A stretch of DNA of 29,919 nucleotides from Desulfobulbaceae bacterium UBA5611 (GCA_002424635.1 DIKT01000076.1:1-29919), one strand, 5' to 3'. Shown: positions 17,437 through 26,373, counted from the first letter of the stretch. Made by a program: numbers and translations. The notes: generated by a model not told the origin, from the sequence alone.

Positions 17437-18638
17437 TAGTGATCCACTCCATCCCGACGCGGTGAGATCGCCTTCTGCATTACCTCAGAAAGAACGTTAC
17501 AGGTTTTTGTAATCTCCTGTTGAGTTAACGTTGGATGGACCAAAAACATCAAGCTGGTTTCGCCAAGCTCCTTGGCAATCGGCAAACGCTTTTTTGGTCG
17601 CCACCCGGTATTCTCAAAGGCCTTTTCCAGATAAACTTCTGAACAAGTACCCGAAAAACAGGGGACGCCATGCCGATTGATTTCATTCATGATGAGATCT
17701 CGACTCCATCCTACTCCCAGCCCTTCAATCCTTACGAAGAGATAACATTTATACCAGGCATGTTCGATGAATTCAGGTGGGCGAGGAACACGAAGGAGTG
17801 TCGGAAATTGCTCAGCCACATCAAGTATTGCCAGTGCATTTTGACAACGAGCCTGATGCCATTGAGACATCCGTTTCAATTGAATACGCCCAATAACGGC
17901 TGTCATCTCAGTCATTCGCCAATTTGTGCCAAATGATTCATGTAACCAGCGGAACCCAGGAGGATGCTTGGTCTCATACACAGCACTCCAAGACTTACCA
18001 TGATCCTTGTACGACCACATCCGCGACCATAAGTCACGATCATTAGTGGCGACCATGCCCCCTTCACCACCGGTCGTCATAATCTTATCCTGACAGAAAG
18101 ACCATGCACCAACATGACCAATCGAACCAACGGGACGACCCTTATAAAGTGCTCCATGGGCCTGGGCACAATCTTCAATCACGTAACATCCTAAATCTGC
18201 CGCTAAGGCCATTATAGAATCCATGTCGCAAGGCCAACCCGCCAAATGGACACAGATAATCGCCTTGGTCCGCTTCGACACGACAGCACGAATTGATTCT
18301 GCAGTAATATCTTGGCTGTCACAATCAACATCCGCAAAGACAGGCACTGCCCCTGCAGTTACAATGGCAGAAGCTGATGCCAGAAACGTTCGTGTTGTTA
18401 CGACAACCTCATCCCCATCTCCGACATTCAGTGCCTTGAGCGCCAAATCTAACGCTACCGTACCGTTGGCCAGCGCTATGGTGTGCTCCGAACCGCACCA
18501 GGCCGCGAATTCCTTCTCGAATTCCCGGCATTCGGTGCCGGTCCAGTAATTGACCTTGTTGGAAAGCAGCACTCGGGAAACCGCGTCAGCCTCTTCCTGC
18601 GTAAAACTCGGCCAAGGGGAAAATGGGGTATTCAACAT
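17436..18638 (-). CDS. pglE: PLP-dependent sugar aminotransferase (DegT/DnrJ/EryC1/StrS; PglE-like)
   Basis: This 400-residue fold-type I aminotransferase carries the family signature SFCQDKIMTTGGEGG, in which K185 is the pyridoxal phosphate lysine. VIEDCAQAHGA has the cofactor-pairing D156, and ALANGTVALDLAL binds phosphate. It would aminate the 4-keto sugar made by the neighbouring dehydratase, using glutamate, to give a 4-amino-4,6-dideoxy sugar nucleotide. It lies 4 nt after the acetyltransferase gene and overlaps the dehydratase start by 1 nt. Length is normal. Other DegT enzymes act at C3, so the C4 assignment rests on context. Confidence 0.92.
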   Translation of the reverse strand: MLNTPFSPWPSFTQEEADAVSRVLLSNKVNYWTGTECREFEKEFAAWCGSEHTIALANGTVALDLALKALNVGDGDEVVVTTRTFLASASAIVTAGAVPVFADVDCDSQDITAESIRAVVSKRTKAIICVHLAGWPCDMDSIMALAADLGCYVIEDCAQAHGALYKGRPVGSIGHVGAWSFCQDKIMTTGGEGGMVATNDRDLWSRMWSYKDHGKSWSAVYETKHPPGFRWLHESFGTNWRMTEMTAVIGRIQLKRMSQWHQARCQNALAILDVAEQFPTLLRVPRPPEFIEHAWYKCYLFVRIEGLGVGWSRDLIMNEINRHGVPCFSGTCSEVYLEKAFENTGWRPKKRLPIAKELGETSLMFLVHPTLTQQEITKTCNVLSEVMQKAISPRRDGVDH

Positions 18639-18642
18639 TTAT

Positions 18643-19284
18643 TTACCGTTCGTTCTTCTTTTCTTGTGGCCGCGCCGGCACTCCTACAACCGTCAGGCCA
18701 TCAGGTACGTCCGCCACTACCACTGCACCTGCGCCAACGGTCACACCGACACCAATACGAATGCCCTGACGCACGACACAACCAATACCAAGCCAACTCG
18801 ATTCTCCCACCTGTACATCGCCAGCCAGATGCGCACCGGGACAGACATGGACACCATCCCCGAGCACACAATCATGGTCCACCGTGGCAGAGGTATTTAT
18901 AATGCAGCCAAGTCCCAACTTAGCATCAATGTTGACCACCGCACCAGCAACAACCAGCCCACCCTCTCCAATCAGTGCATGTGGACTTATCACCGAGCAG
19001 GGATGAATCACTGTTGCAACTGAAATCCCGTCGGCCTTAAGACGGCGCAACCAAGCCAGCCGGGTAGCGGCATTCCCGATAGCCACAAAGGCCTGCCCCC
19101 CTGCCCCAGTCTCGGCAAAAAACGCTTCGCCTCTGCCCACAACCAACCATTGCCCACAAGCGCTAAGCATTGGCCAGCGGTCATCGAAATAGCAGATTTC
19201 AGCCCAGGCAGCAGCCATTGCACAATCCCCCACCACTTTTCCGTGCCCGCTGGCACCGAGAATCAGCAACCGCCCACCACTCAT
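18643..19284 (-). CDS. pglD: sugar N-acetyltransferase, NeuD/PglD family
   Basis: The N-terminal part is a small nucleotide-sugar binding fold opening with RLLILGASGHGKVV. The C-terminal part (about residues 105-205) is a left-handed beta-helix of hexapeptide repeats, including NTSATVDHDCVLGDGVHVCP, whose His is the expected catalytic base. This is the standard layout of PglD/NeuD-type acetyl-CoA transferases of 200-220 residues. It would acetylate the 4-amino group made by the DegT enzyme encoded just downstream. Its ATG overlaps the upstream sugar-transferase stop in an ATGA junction. Confidence 0.92.
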   Translation of the reverse strand: MSGGRLLILGASGHGKVVGDCAMAAAWAEICYFDDRWPMLSACGQWLVVGRGEAFFAETGAGGQAFVAIGNAATRLAWLRRLKADGISVATVIHPCSVISPHALIGEGGLVVAGAVVNIDAKLGLGCIINTSATVDHDCVLGDGVHVCPGAHLAGDVQVGESSWLGIGCVVRQGIRIGVGVTVGAGAVVVADVPDGLTVVGVPARPQEKKNER

Positions 19285-19898
19285 CTGCTAGCTACCTCTA
19301 GATTGTTGCCACGGAATTTCTCCATGGTAACACTTCCTTCATGACTGATCCCATCTTGTTTTAACACCTTGCCCGCCGTCAACCACAGAATCTTCATATC
19401 TAACCAGAACGAACGATTATCAACATACCACACATCCAGCTTGAACTTGTCATCCCAACTGATGGCATTGCGACCATTCACCTGCGCCCAGCCGGTAATA
19501 CCGGGGCGCACCTCGTGGCGGCGGGCCTGCTCAGGCGAATACAATGGCAAATACTCCATCAGCAGCGGCCGCGGACCCACAAGGCTCATGTTGCCCTTGA
19601 GCACATTGATCAGTTCCGGCAGTTCATCGAGGCTGGTGGAGCGTAAAAAAGTGCCGAACGGTGTCAACCGCTCCAAATCGCGCAGCGGGTTGCCCTCGAC
19701 ATCAATAGCATCACGCATTGTGCGGAACTTGATCATTTCGAAATGCTTGCCGTCCTTGCCGGGGCGCACTTGCCGGAACAGTACCGGCGAGCCGAGCTTA
19801 CGGCGGATCTGCCAGGCGACGATGGCAATCACCGGTGATAGCAACAGCAGACCAAAGACGGAAGCTAAAGTATCGAAGAGGCGTTTTTTCATATTCAT
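19281..19898 (-). CDS. pglC: initiating phosphoglycosyl transferase (PglC-like, monotopic)
   Basis: At 205 residues this matches the short monotopic phosphoglycosyl transferases. It has one N-terminal re-entrant hydrophobic helix (LFDTLASVFGLLLLSPVIAI), then SPVLFRQVRPGKDGKHFEMIKFRTM and the Asp/Glu-containing LTPFGTFLRSTSLDELPEL. RPGITGWAQVNGRNAISW follows. It would move a sugar-1-phosphate, probably di-N-acetylbacillosamine-phosphate, from UDP to undecaprenyl phosphate, and so begin each repeat unit of the Wzx/Wzy polymer. The pathway genes for that sugar follow with 4-nt or shorter junctions. A second in-frame ATG lies two codons in. Confidence 0.93.
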   Translation of the reverse strand: MNMKKRLFDTLASVFGLLLLSPVIAIVAWQIRRKLGSPVLFRQVRPGKDGKHFEMIKFRTMRDAIDVEGNPLRDLERLTPFGTFLRSTSLDELPELINVLKGNMSLVGPRPLLMEYLPLYSPEQARRHEVRPGITGWAQVNGRNAISWDDKFKLDVWYVDNRSFWLDMKILWLTAGKVLKQDGISHEGSVTMEKFRGNNLEVASR

Positions 19899-19937
19899 TG
19901 TTTATCCGCGAGTGGAGTAAATATAAAACTTATTTGG

Positions 19938-21077
19938 TTATTCCAACCGTACTTCAAGAAACTTCAGCAGCCTCTTGTTCACTTCATCCGCATCAAACTT
20001 CGCTTCAGCCATCTCCCGCGACCGCTGCCCCATCACGGCAACCAGTTCAGGATTCTGAATAAATCGCTCCATAGCCTCAGCCAGTTTCACAAAATCATGA
20101 GGGGGCACTATGAATCCATTCTCACCATCCCGTATCGTTTCACGGCAACCAGGAACATCTGTTGTTATCACAGGTCTGCCGACAGCCATTGCTTCCTGAG
20201 TGCTACGTGGCACCCCTTCCCGATAAGAAGGGAGTACAAAAATACTGGTGGACGACAGCCAATCGGACACGTTGGATACGATGCCCGGATAAACAATTAC
20301 ACCCTGCTCCACCAGACGGGTCAGACGTTGCGGATCAACTGAACCGGGGTTACCGGTATCCAACCCACCGAGCACATTGAATACGACATCAGGCTGGCGT
20401 GTGTGAATGTTTTCTGCCGCATCCAGAAATTCATTGATTCCTTTCTCAGCCAACAGACGCCCGATAAAGATAAAGCTCAATGCACCTGAAGGTACAGGTT
20501 TTTGTGCATACTCATACAGATCCAACCCTATTCCCCCCAGCACCATCACGTTTTTGACCCTGATCTTATACCGATCAATCAGGTCTTTTTTGTCATCCGG
20601 ATTAAGTACAACCAACCCATTCAAAAACGGTATAGACATATGAAAAAGAATGACCTGAGTAGACCGGATTAGCTTTTTCTTAAGACTGGTATTACGAGAA
20701 TCATCCGTGAAGAAGTAACCCAGCCCCTCCAGCATACCATAGCATTTTTTAACACCGGCTAGCTTCGCTGCCAGCGTTCCCCAGATAAGGGGTTTAGCGA
20801 AATAGCTGAAGACCAGATCAGGTGATATTGCCTTAAGTTGTCTTGAGAGGTAATAAGCAGTGCTGATATCCGAAAAAGGGTTCATGCCTGTGCGTGCTAA
20901 TGAGTACTTCTCAGCGTTGATGCCAAGCTCCTGTTTGGCATGCTGCTGCAACTCTGGTGTCAGATCTGTTGTGAATATATACACTTCATGCCCAGCCTTG
21001 ATTAGTGACTTGAGTAATAGCTTACGGAAACCGAAGATCGAGGAAGATACTGTCCCTATGAGTACAATTTTTTTCAA
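19938..21077 (-). CDS. family 4 glycosyltransferase (PglA-like)
   Basis: This 379-residue GT-B enzyme has IVLIGTVSSSIFGFRKLLL at the N-terminus, IFIGRLLAEKGINEFLDAA at the start of the C-terminal half, and an E-x7-E-like motif in PSYREGVPRSTQEAMAVGRP. It resembles PglA/WbnK-type enzymes that add an N-acetylhexosamine to the first lipid-linked sugar, which fits its place directly upstream of the pglC-like gene. The start is TTG (MKKIVLIG) with only a weak ribosome site. It is the first gene downstream of a 670-bp gene-free gap containing transposase debris, so it may depend on read-through or on a promoter within that gap. Donor sugar cannot be read. Confidence 0.9.
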   Translation of the reverse strand: MKKIVLIGTVSSSIFGFRKLLLKSLIKAGHEVYIFTTDLTPELQQHAKQELGINAEKYSLARTGMNPFSDISTAYYLSRQLKAISPDLVFSYFAKPLIWGTLAAKLAGVKKCYGMLEGLGYFFTDDSRNTSLKKKLIRSTQVILFHMSIPFLNGLVVLNPDDKKDLIDRYKIRVKNVMVLGGIGLDLYEYAQKPVPSGALSFIFIGRLLAEKGINEFLDAAENIHTRQPDVVFNVLGGLDTGNPGSVDPQRLTRLVEQGVIVYPGIVSNVSDWLSSTSIFVLPSYREGVPRSTQEAMAVGRPVITTDVPGCRETIRDGENGFIVPPHDFVKLAEAMERFIQNPELVAVMGQRSREMAEAKFDADEVNKRLLKFLEVRLE

Positions 21078-21139
21078 AAATTAGCCTATCTATAGTGGTT
21101 TAGATCCAATCCGCCAGTTACCGATTTTTCAAGCTGCAC

Positions 21140-21460
21140 TGTCAGATTAAATTTAAGCGATTAGTTTTTCTTTCCAGAGCCTTTTCCCATCCTTCAATGT
21201 ATTCATTGTACGTGCACAACACATTTTACCCTGATAGGAGAAGTGTTTAGAGATCTTGCAGCCATCACTTTCCGACTGGCCCAATCAACTACCGACCTAA
21301 GATAAACAAACCCATTTGTCCATAGGGATATAGGTCGTATCCAGTGCTCAAACCTGGTTGGCCCGGTTGAGGACCAGGCTACGTAACAGATATGGGTGTA
21401 TCTTATGTCCGGGATGCCTCTTATTAGGACAGAAATGGAGTCGACCGACACCTTGACTTC
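21140..21460 (-). pseudogene. IS3-family transposase (OrfB) fragment, decayed
   Basis: The minus strand encodes, in one frame, PGHKIHPYLLRSLVLNRANQV, a TGA in place of the usual Trp, and ALDTTYIPM. After a frameshift near 21320 it continues GFVYLRSVVDWASRKVMAAR and SLNT. This is the start of the DDE integrase core of IS3-family OrfB (NQVWAxDITYIPM...GFVYL...DWASRKV). Further on, EYIEGW resembles the C-terminal EYIEGWYNRKR part of the same family, so the middle seems deleted. The limits are approximate. The 670-bp gap at 21078-21748 holds nothing else I can name, and terminal repeats are not evident. Confidence 0.8.
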
Positions 21461-21748
21461 CTCAAAAATCCATAAAGGTAGTAACGGCAGGTTGAAAATC
21501 TGACTACCACAGAGTTTCAGCCAGTAAACAAGACCATGCCATATAGTAGCCTAGAAACTAAGCAAATGGGCAGGTTCTAAAAAATTTTACTTTCAAGAGG
21601 ACGCCTAAACGTGGTATTCAAAATTAGATATTATTTCGATTTATTACACTTCAAACCTTCCTGCACTGGCTAAAATTCGCTGGTAAGTAGATATTTAATG
21701 GCCAACGCATAAACCAATTCCCGAGCGGAACAAAGAATAAAAAATTTA

Positions 21749-22786
21749 TCATGCATAGATAAAAATAAAGTAGCGAATAAAACCAAAAAGTACCACGAAA
21801 CTTATCGCAAAATACTTAATGTCCCCAAATCGAGAGCAATAAAAAAATGCTGTATGAATAATTGGCAAAAAAAGCCAGGCAATCACTGCCCACCGGTTTG
21901 AATATCCACCAAAACCAAAGAACAGATAAGGAAAGAGAAGGATACAATAGAGTTGCCAAAAAAAACTAAACTCTTTAATGTATTTTTTCTTAACAAATTT
22001 TTGTAAATAAGCATAAATGACCACCCAAAATATTGAGTACAAGAATAAGTCCCATTGAAAACCGACCCAATTCTCAGACTCAACACCGTACATAGCAATT
22101 TGCTCATAAACAGTAAAGCCAATTATTCTTGAGAAGAATGCTACCAACGCTTCATTTATTCCAAGAGGATATCCCAATATTGCAAAGATAACCAGCCAGT
22201 TGAAAAGTTTTTTAGGAAGAAAAATTGTAACGAAAAACGGTAGGACAAAAACAGAACTCAAATGAAATCCTGCGGCACAAAAAGCAAAGAAAACTGCCTT
22301 AATCCATTTTTTACGAAAAAAGAAAAATAAGGAAAAATATAATAATGGCAAAGACAATCCCTGTCGTAAGCCATTAGTAGTCGCAGCAATATACCAACTT
22401 GAAGCAAGAGAAAAACCTAACAATAATATGTATAATAAATGCCTTTTTTCAAAATGCGACCACTTTGCTATAGAGGAAAAAAAAGAAAAATATAAAAAAT
22501 TAAAAAGTAGAAAAAGAATTGAAAAATAACACCAAACTGCAACTTCAGTTCGAGCAATCAGCAAAGTTAAGTATCCAAATAACGGATCAAACAACTGCAT
22601 GTCACTATAATTACATACATTCTCGAAATACTGTGCATAATTAGCTGTGTCAGTCCCCACACTTAAATCACGTGAACCCACAACAAGTGAGAGAGCCGCT
22701 AACAGAAAAAGAAATGCCAAAGAATACAAGCCCCAAGCTGAGGTGCTTAATGCGTAAGGCAATGTTCGTTGTTTATCTTGGGGCAA
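21749..22786 (-). CDS. wzy: EpsG-family O-antigen / exopolysaccharide polymerase (Wzy)
   Basis: A very hydrophobic protein of about 345 residues with some ten membrane helices. After the first helix comes VVGSRDLSVGTDTANYAQYF, the GTDTxxY loop typical of the EpsG family of polymerases. It would join flipped repeat units into a polymer in the periplasm, together with Wzx and Wzz from the same run. Start choice: GTG at 22798 is possible, but a strong GGAGG lies 6 nt before the TTG at 22786, which I prefer. The gene is strongly AT-rich with long A and T runs, unlike the pgl-like genes, suggesting separate origin. It starts shortly after the GT2 stop at 22803. Confidence 0.9.
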   Translation of the reverse strand: MPQDKQRTLPYALSTSAWGLYSLAFLFLLAALSLVVGSRDLSVGTDTANYAQYFENVCNYSDMQLFDPLFGYLTLLIARTEVAVWCYFSILFLLFNFLYFSFFSSIAKWSHFEKRHLLYILLLGFSLASSWYIAATTNGLRQGLSLPLLYFSLFFFFRKKWIKAVFFAFCAAGFHLSSVFVLPFFVTIFLPKKLFNWLVIFAILGYPLGINEALVAFFSRIIGFTVYEQIAMYGVESENWVGFQWDLFLYSIFWVVIYAYLQKFVKKKYIKEFSFFWQLYCILLFPYLFFGFGGYSNRWAVIAWLFLPIIHTAFFYCSRFGDIKYFAISFVVLFGFIRYFIFIYA

Positions 22787-22802
22787 AAAAACCTCCACAA
22801 TA

Positions 22803-23753
22803 TCAAATAACTGTCAATGTATTGCGCATCTTTTTCCCCAACTCAAAAATACTTGCCGGAAAAAACGAACACAAAAGAATAGAGGCAGCTCGCGTAATGC
22901 TATAAGGAAGTATCATCATCGCATAACGTCGGGTTATCTTCCTTCTCTTGGCCATCGCTGCGGCGAGGGCAAAAATTACTGTATTATGAACAACAAATTT
23001 ACGAAGAGATCGATTAGCTAAAAGGTATTTCGCGCCACCAAAATTCGACGGACTTAGAAAATATTCTAAGTGATAAGGTATTTGAGTTTCAAGCCTAGTT
23101 ATCGTCCTGTTCTCAGCATTTCTGTAAACCACCACAGAAATACGTGAAGAGAACATTACATTTGCTATTATACCCATGCGAAGCCAGACATAGATATCCT
23201 CACCAACATGAAATCCCTCTGGGAAGCCACCCACTTCCTGCAAATTTTTTTTATTCATACAGACATTTGACGAACAAATCAAAGAACGACTTTTACGAAA
23301 ACAACTGAAAAAATCATTCACATGCCCAGCATATCCTTCAGGAAGAGATATTTTCCCAACAAAATCCTTCCCTTTTTCATCTATAGTTTTATATCTTGTA
23401 CAAAAAATTCCTGCATTTGGATTTATTTTTATCAGGTTCAAAATTTCTTTTAAAAAATGGGGGTGCCACTCATCGTCTGCATCGAGAAAACAAATATAAT
23501 TAGTACTAGCTGCTAGAACTCCTCTGTTTCTTGCAGCAGAAACGCCTTTATTTTTTTGATCTATTAATTTAAATCTTGAATCATGTATATTGTTAGCATT
23601 TTTTTTGCTGTTATCTGTGGATCCATCATTAACAATAATTAGTTCAAAATTTTTATGTGTTTGGTTCAATACCGAAAGTATAGCTCTCTCAATTGATTTC
23701 TCTTTGTTATAAAGGGGGATTACTATACTGACATCGACTACGTTATTTTGCAT
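22803..23753 (-). CDS. family 2 glycosyltransferase
   Basis: This GT-A enzyme of about 316 residues has VSIVIPLYNKEKSIERAI at the N-terminus, NDGSTDNS, and the metal-binding FLDADDEW in the usual order. A GEDIYVWLRMG catalytic-base region lies near two thirds. The C-terminus has a hydrophobic segment (MMILPYSITRAASILLCSFF) that may touch the membrane. It probably adds one sugar of the Wzy repeat unit. The ATG at 23753 with AAGGA upstream is chosen over two TTG codons at 23756 and 23759. It overlaps the pyruvyl transferase gene by 11 nt. The gene is AT-rich, like the polymerase gene after it. Confidence 0.92.
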   Translation of the reverse strand: MQNNVVDVSIVIPLYNKEKSIERAILSVLNQTHKNFELIIVNDGSTDNSKKNANNIHDSRFKLIDQKNKGVSAARNRGVLAASTNYICFLDADDEWHPHFLKEILNLIKINPNAGIFCTRYKTIDEKGKDFVGKISLPEGYAGHVNDFFSCFRKSRSLICSSNVCMNKKNLQEVGGFPEGFHVGEDIYVWLRMGIIANVMFSSRISVVVYRNAENRTITRLETQIPYHLEYFLSPSNFGGAKYLLANRSLRKFVVHNTVIFALAAAMAKRRKITRRYAMMILPYSITRAASILLCSFFPASIFELGKKMRNTLTVI

Positions 23754-24969
23754 CAACAATATCCTTAATATTTTTTACCGCCCTTCTTGCTGAATATTGG
23801 AGTTCCGGAATACGCGCTGCGAGTATTTCTCGGAGAGAGTGCTCCTCCTTCAATAACCAATCAAAAGAATCTTTCAAAGTAACCATAGACAAGGCGGAGG
23901 TCAACAACACAGGGTCATCGCTCCCGAACAGATCCTTGTTGATCCCCTTTGCCTTAATACTGTAAGCGATTGAAATTGTCGGCACTCCGCTGGACATCGC
24001 CGCAATAGTGGCATGAGTGCGAGCCCCGATAAAAAACCGTAACTGACTTATCACGAATTTTATTTGAGATGCATTCAATTGGTGAGACATCATTTTGACT
24101 CTATCACCAAGATCAGAAAGTTCTGACAACAGCCCTTGCATATAATAATCGTCACTATTGTAAGAACTGCCATTCAGAGGAGTCACATGTGGCACCAGCA
24201 AAACACTAATATCGTATACAGCAACTACCTGACGAATGAAATTGGCGGTTTCTTTTTTAAGGTTCTGATCGCCACTTTTATATTTTTCGATTAAAGGGCT
24301 AATATTAATACCCAGGACGCCGTTTTTACCTGTAGAAGGCCAAAATTGAGATATATCAACATGGTCATTTTCCAAAGTGAATGCGGGATCGGCCATTTGA
24401 AATACATTTTTCAAGTTAAGTGTTTTTGTCAAATAGTCACACGAAACTGACTCCCTGACCACCACCATATTCGCTCTGGATAGATGCTTGGTTATAGCAG
24501 AAATAAAATAAGGTTCCCCTTCGAATGGCCCTACTGATGCTCCCCAAATAATAACCGGCTTTCCTAAATCCATCGCGAGTTTGTCAAGCCCCATAAGTAG
24601 CGATGGAAGCTGATAATCTAGAGAATAGTTATCCCCACCCACGGAAAGGACTGCGTCCACGGAGGCGATCTGCTCCTTTAACCAGCCCGGAAAGGAAAAT
24701 GGCCAACCAGCACGCTTGAGAAAAGGTATCGGCAAGCGTTGCAGATGTACCCAGTATCGCGTATGCACAGGTATATAGGCCTGAACGAACTTCACTCCAT
24801 GAGCAGCAGCCTCGGGCCATTGATTGCTGTCGGCTTCAATATCTTCCGAAGGGACCAACACTTCAATCTTGCCAAACTCCCTTTGGAGAAGTCCCACGGT
24901 ACTGCGCACAATTGCCTCACACCCTCGATTTCCGAAAGTTCGTTGGCCAGTCAGATAAAAACGCTTCAT
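23743..24969 (-). CDS. polysaccharide pyruvyl transferase (PF04230 family)
   Basis: This 408-residue protein opens with the typical FYLTGQRTFGNRGCEAIVRS, with Gly-Asn-Xaa-Gly-Asp/Cys-type start and AIVRS. It also contains VDAVLSVGGDNYSLDY, IWGASVGPFEG, VVRESVSCDYL and FFIGARTHATIAAMSSGVPT. These are hallmarks of the pyruvyl transferase family (CsaB, WcaK, ExoV). Members transfer pyruvate from phosphoenolpyruvate to a sugar hydroxyl pair as a ketal, giving the glycan a negative charge, though some in this superfamily may do other chemistry. It follows the FrhB-like gene by 3 nt. This pairing recurs in glycan loci. Confidence 0.9.
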   Translation of the reverse strand: MKRFYLTGQRTFGNRGCEAIVRSTVGLLQREFGKIEVLVPSEDIEADSNQWPEAAAHGVKFVQAYIPVHTRYWVHLQRLPIPFLKRAGWPFSFPGWLKEQIASVDAVLSVGGDNYSLDYQLPSLLMGLDKLAMDLGKPVIIWGASVGPFEGEPYFISAITKHLSRANMVVVRESVSCDYLTKTLNLKNVFQMADPAFTLENDHVDISQFWPSTGKNGVLGINISPLIEKYKSGDQNLKKETANFIRQVVAVYDISVLLVPHVTPLNGSSYNSDDYYMQGLLSELSDLGDRVKMMSHQLNASQIKFVISQLRFFIGARTHATIAAMSSGVPTISIAYSIKAKGINKDLFGSDDPVLLTSALSMVTLKDSFDWLLKEEHSLREILAARIPELQYSARRAVKNIKDIVDAK

Positions 24970-24972
24970 ACT

Positions 24973-26373
24973 TTATGCTCTCCCAATAAGTCTCAACAAT
25001 AATGTCGGATTTTTCAAAACACGCCGCACCCTAACAACCATCCGCTGCCATACAAGCGGCAGGCTCAACAGAAAAAAATGTCGCCGGAGCATAGGAGAAT
25101 TTTTCAACCTGAGCCTTGGCCATTGCGCCTTACTTGCCTGCTGAATAAAAATATGGGCTTCAACTTTCCGGCGCAGTTTCCTGTAAAGTTTTGGATCGGG
25201 TGGGTAACGCTTATCAGGAACTTTTTCACCTCTCAGCCTCGCCGCAAAAAGCCTGGCGCCAAGCAACTCCCTCTTGTTTTCAATAACCCCTGGTTGGCTG
25301 TCCGTGATCCGTGATATAGGAAGCAACTGCAAGCAACAAGCACCAGCACTTGTTCCTTCGTGAAGAATCGGCAGCAACGCATGATGACGTACGACGATCA
25401 ACGAATGCCCACGTGGGTCGTGTTCATATTCCGGCAACCAGGCATCCATGAAGGAGGCGTCGGCAAGTTCAGAGAAGATATCATCGCAATAGTTACAAGC
25501 ATTTACTTGGAAATAACCATCTCCCCAGATATCGCTAATTTTCAGAAAAGGAATATCGACACCAGAACTACCATCCTTGGAGATCGCTTGAAATTTAAAA
25601 TTGCCAGCGCATACTGTTTTCTCTTTCGCTCGATACTGGACCGCCGCTAATTTATCTACACCAACACCTGAAAGATGGGCAAGGTATTCCGTGTAAAATC
25701 GGTTGGGAAGATGGCCACAGATAAGGCCAAGAGTATAGACAATGCGGCGACGCAAACGGGGCTTTATTTCCATGGCCAAATGCAACCCTTTGAGAACGCA
25801 GGGCAAGCCAATAACTGCGTAACGTACATCCTGACTTCCCTCATTCATCAGGGATAAGGCCTCGGCGATATCGACCGGATAATACCGCGAACCTGCTGCG
25901 CGTCGCAGACCTTCTACTTCGGTCATTATCTTATACTCAAACAGACGATCTCTCTGTGTCCCTTCAGAGACGCAGACAACAGCGTCAACCTTCCCCTTGT
26001 CAAGCAGGGTTTCCAGCAGCCACGTTGCCATCCCACCAGACGCGCCACGATCGCGATGCCCCCCGGACAGGGAATACCCCGCAAAGGATTCTAAATAAAA
26101 TCCTACTTCTTCGGAATGCTTGATATCAACAGTAGAGCCAAATCGGGCCTGCGCCAATCGGTCTTCGCTTTTGCTCTGGGGGCCAAAGGGACAAACCCGG
26201 AGGCACAGACAACACCCTGAGGGGCAATCTCTGAGTTGTTGGGGGGCACGATCTCCATTATCTTGCCAAACCATTTGTAGGTTGGCGGATGGACAAACAG
26301 CAGCACAAACACCGCAACCGCAACAAAGGTCATGGTCAACAATTTCAATTACAACCTGACTGGATTTATTCAT
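24973..26373 (-). CDS. FrhB-like iron-sulfur flavoprotein (coenzyme F420 hydrogenase/dehydrogenase beta subunit family)
   Basis: From the ATG at 26373 (466 residues) the N-terminus holds a two-cluster ferredoxin domain. Cys17, 20, 23 and 27 (CGCGVCAAVCP) and Cys50, 54, 57 and 61 (CPSGCCLCLRVCPFG) form it, the second with one extra spacer residue. An FrhB-type domain follows, with GASGGMATWLLETLL, YAVIGLPCVLKGLH, and CNYCDDIFSELADASFMDAW, which may hold a further cluster. FrhB-family members bind FAD and pass electrons between Fe-S clusters and a soluble carrier. Copies beside pyruvyl transferases occur in many polysaccharide loci, and their role is not settled. The ribosome site GAGGGG before this ATG favours it over the upstream frame start at 26442. 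It overlaps wzx by 8 nt. Confidence 0.88.
   Translation of the reverse strand: MNKSSQVVIEIVDHDLCCGCGVCAAVCPSANLQMVWQDNGDRAPQQLRDCPSGCCLCLRVCPFGPQSKSEDRLAQARFGSTVDIKHSEEVGFYLESFAGYSLSGGHRDRGASGGMATWLLETLLDKGKVDAVVCVSEGTQRDRLFEYKIMTEVEGLRRAAGSRYYPVDIAEALSLMNEGSQDVRYAVIGLPCVLKGLHLAMEIKPRLRRRIVYTLGLICGHLPNRFYTEYLAHLSGVGVDKLAAVQYRAKEKTVCAGNFKFQAISKDGSSGVDIPFLKISDIWGDGYFQVNACNYCDDIFSELADASFMDAWLPEYEHDPRGHSLIVVRHHALLPILHEGTSAGACCLQLLPISRITDSQPGVIENKRELLGARLFAARLRGEKVPDKRYPPDPKLYRKLRRKVEAHIFIQQASKAQWPRLRLKNSPMLRRHFFLLSLPLVWQRMVVRVRRVLKNPTLLLRLIGRA

Noticed and set aside
21203..21451. 82-codon frame as a functional small gene
   Set aside because: Its protein joins pieces of two frames of an IS3 transposase; the true frame has a stop and a shift, so it is debris.
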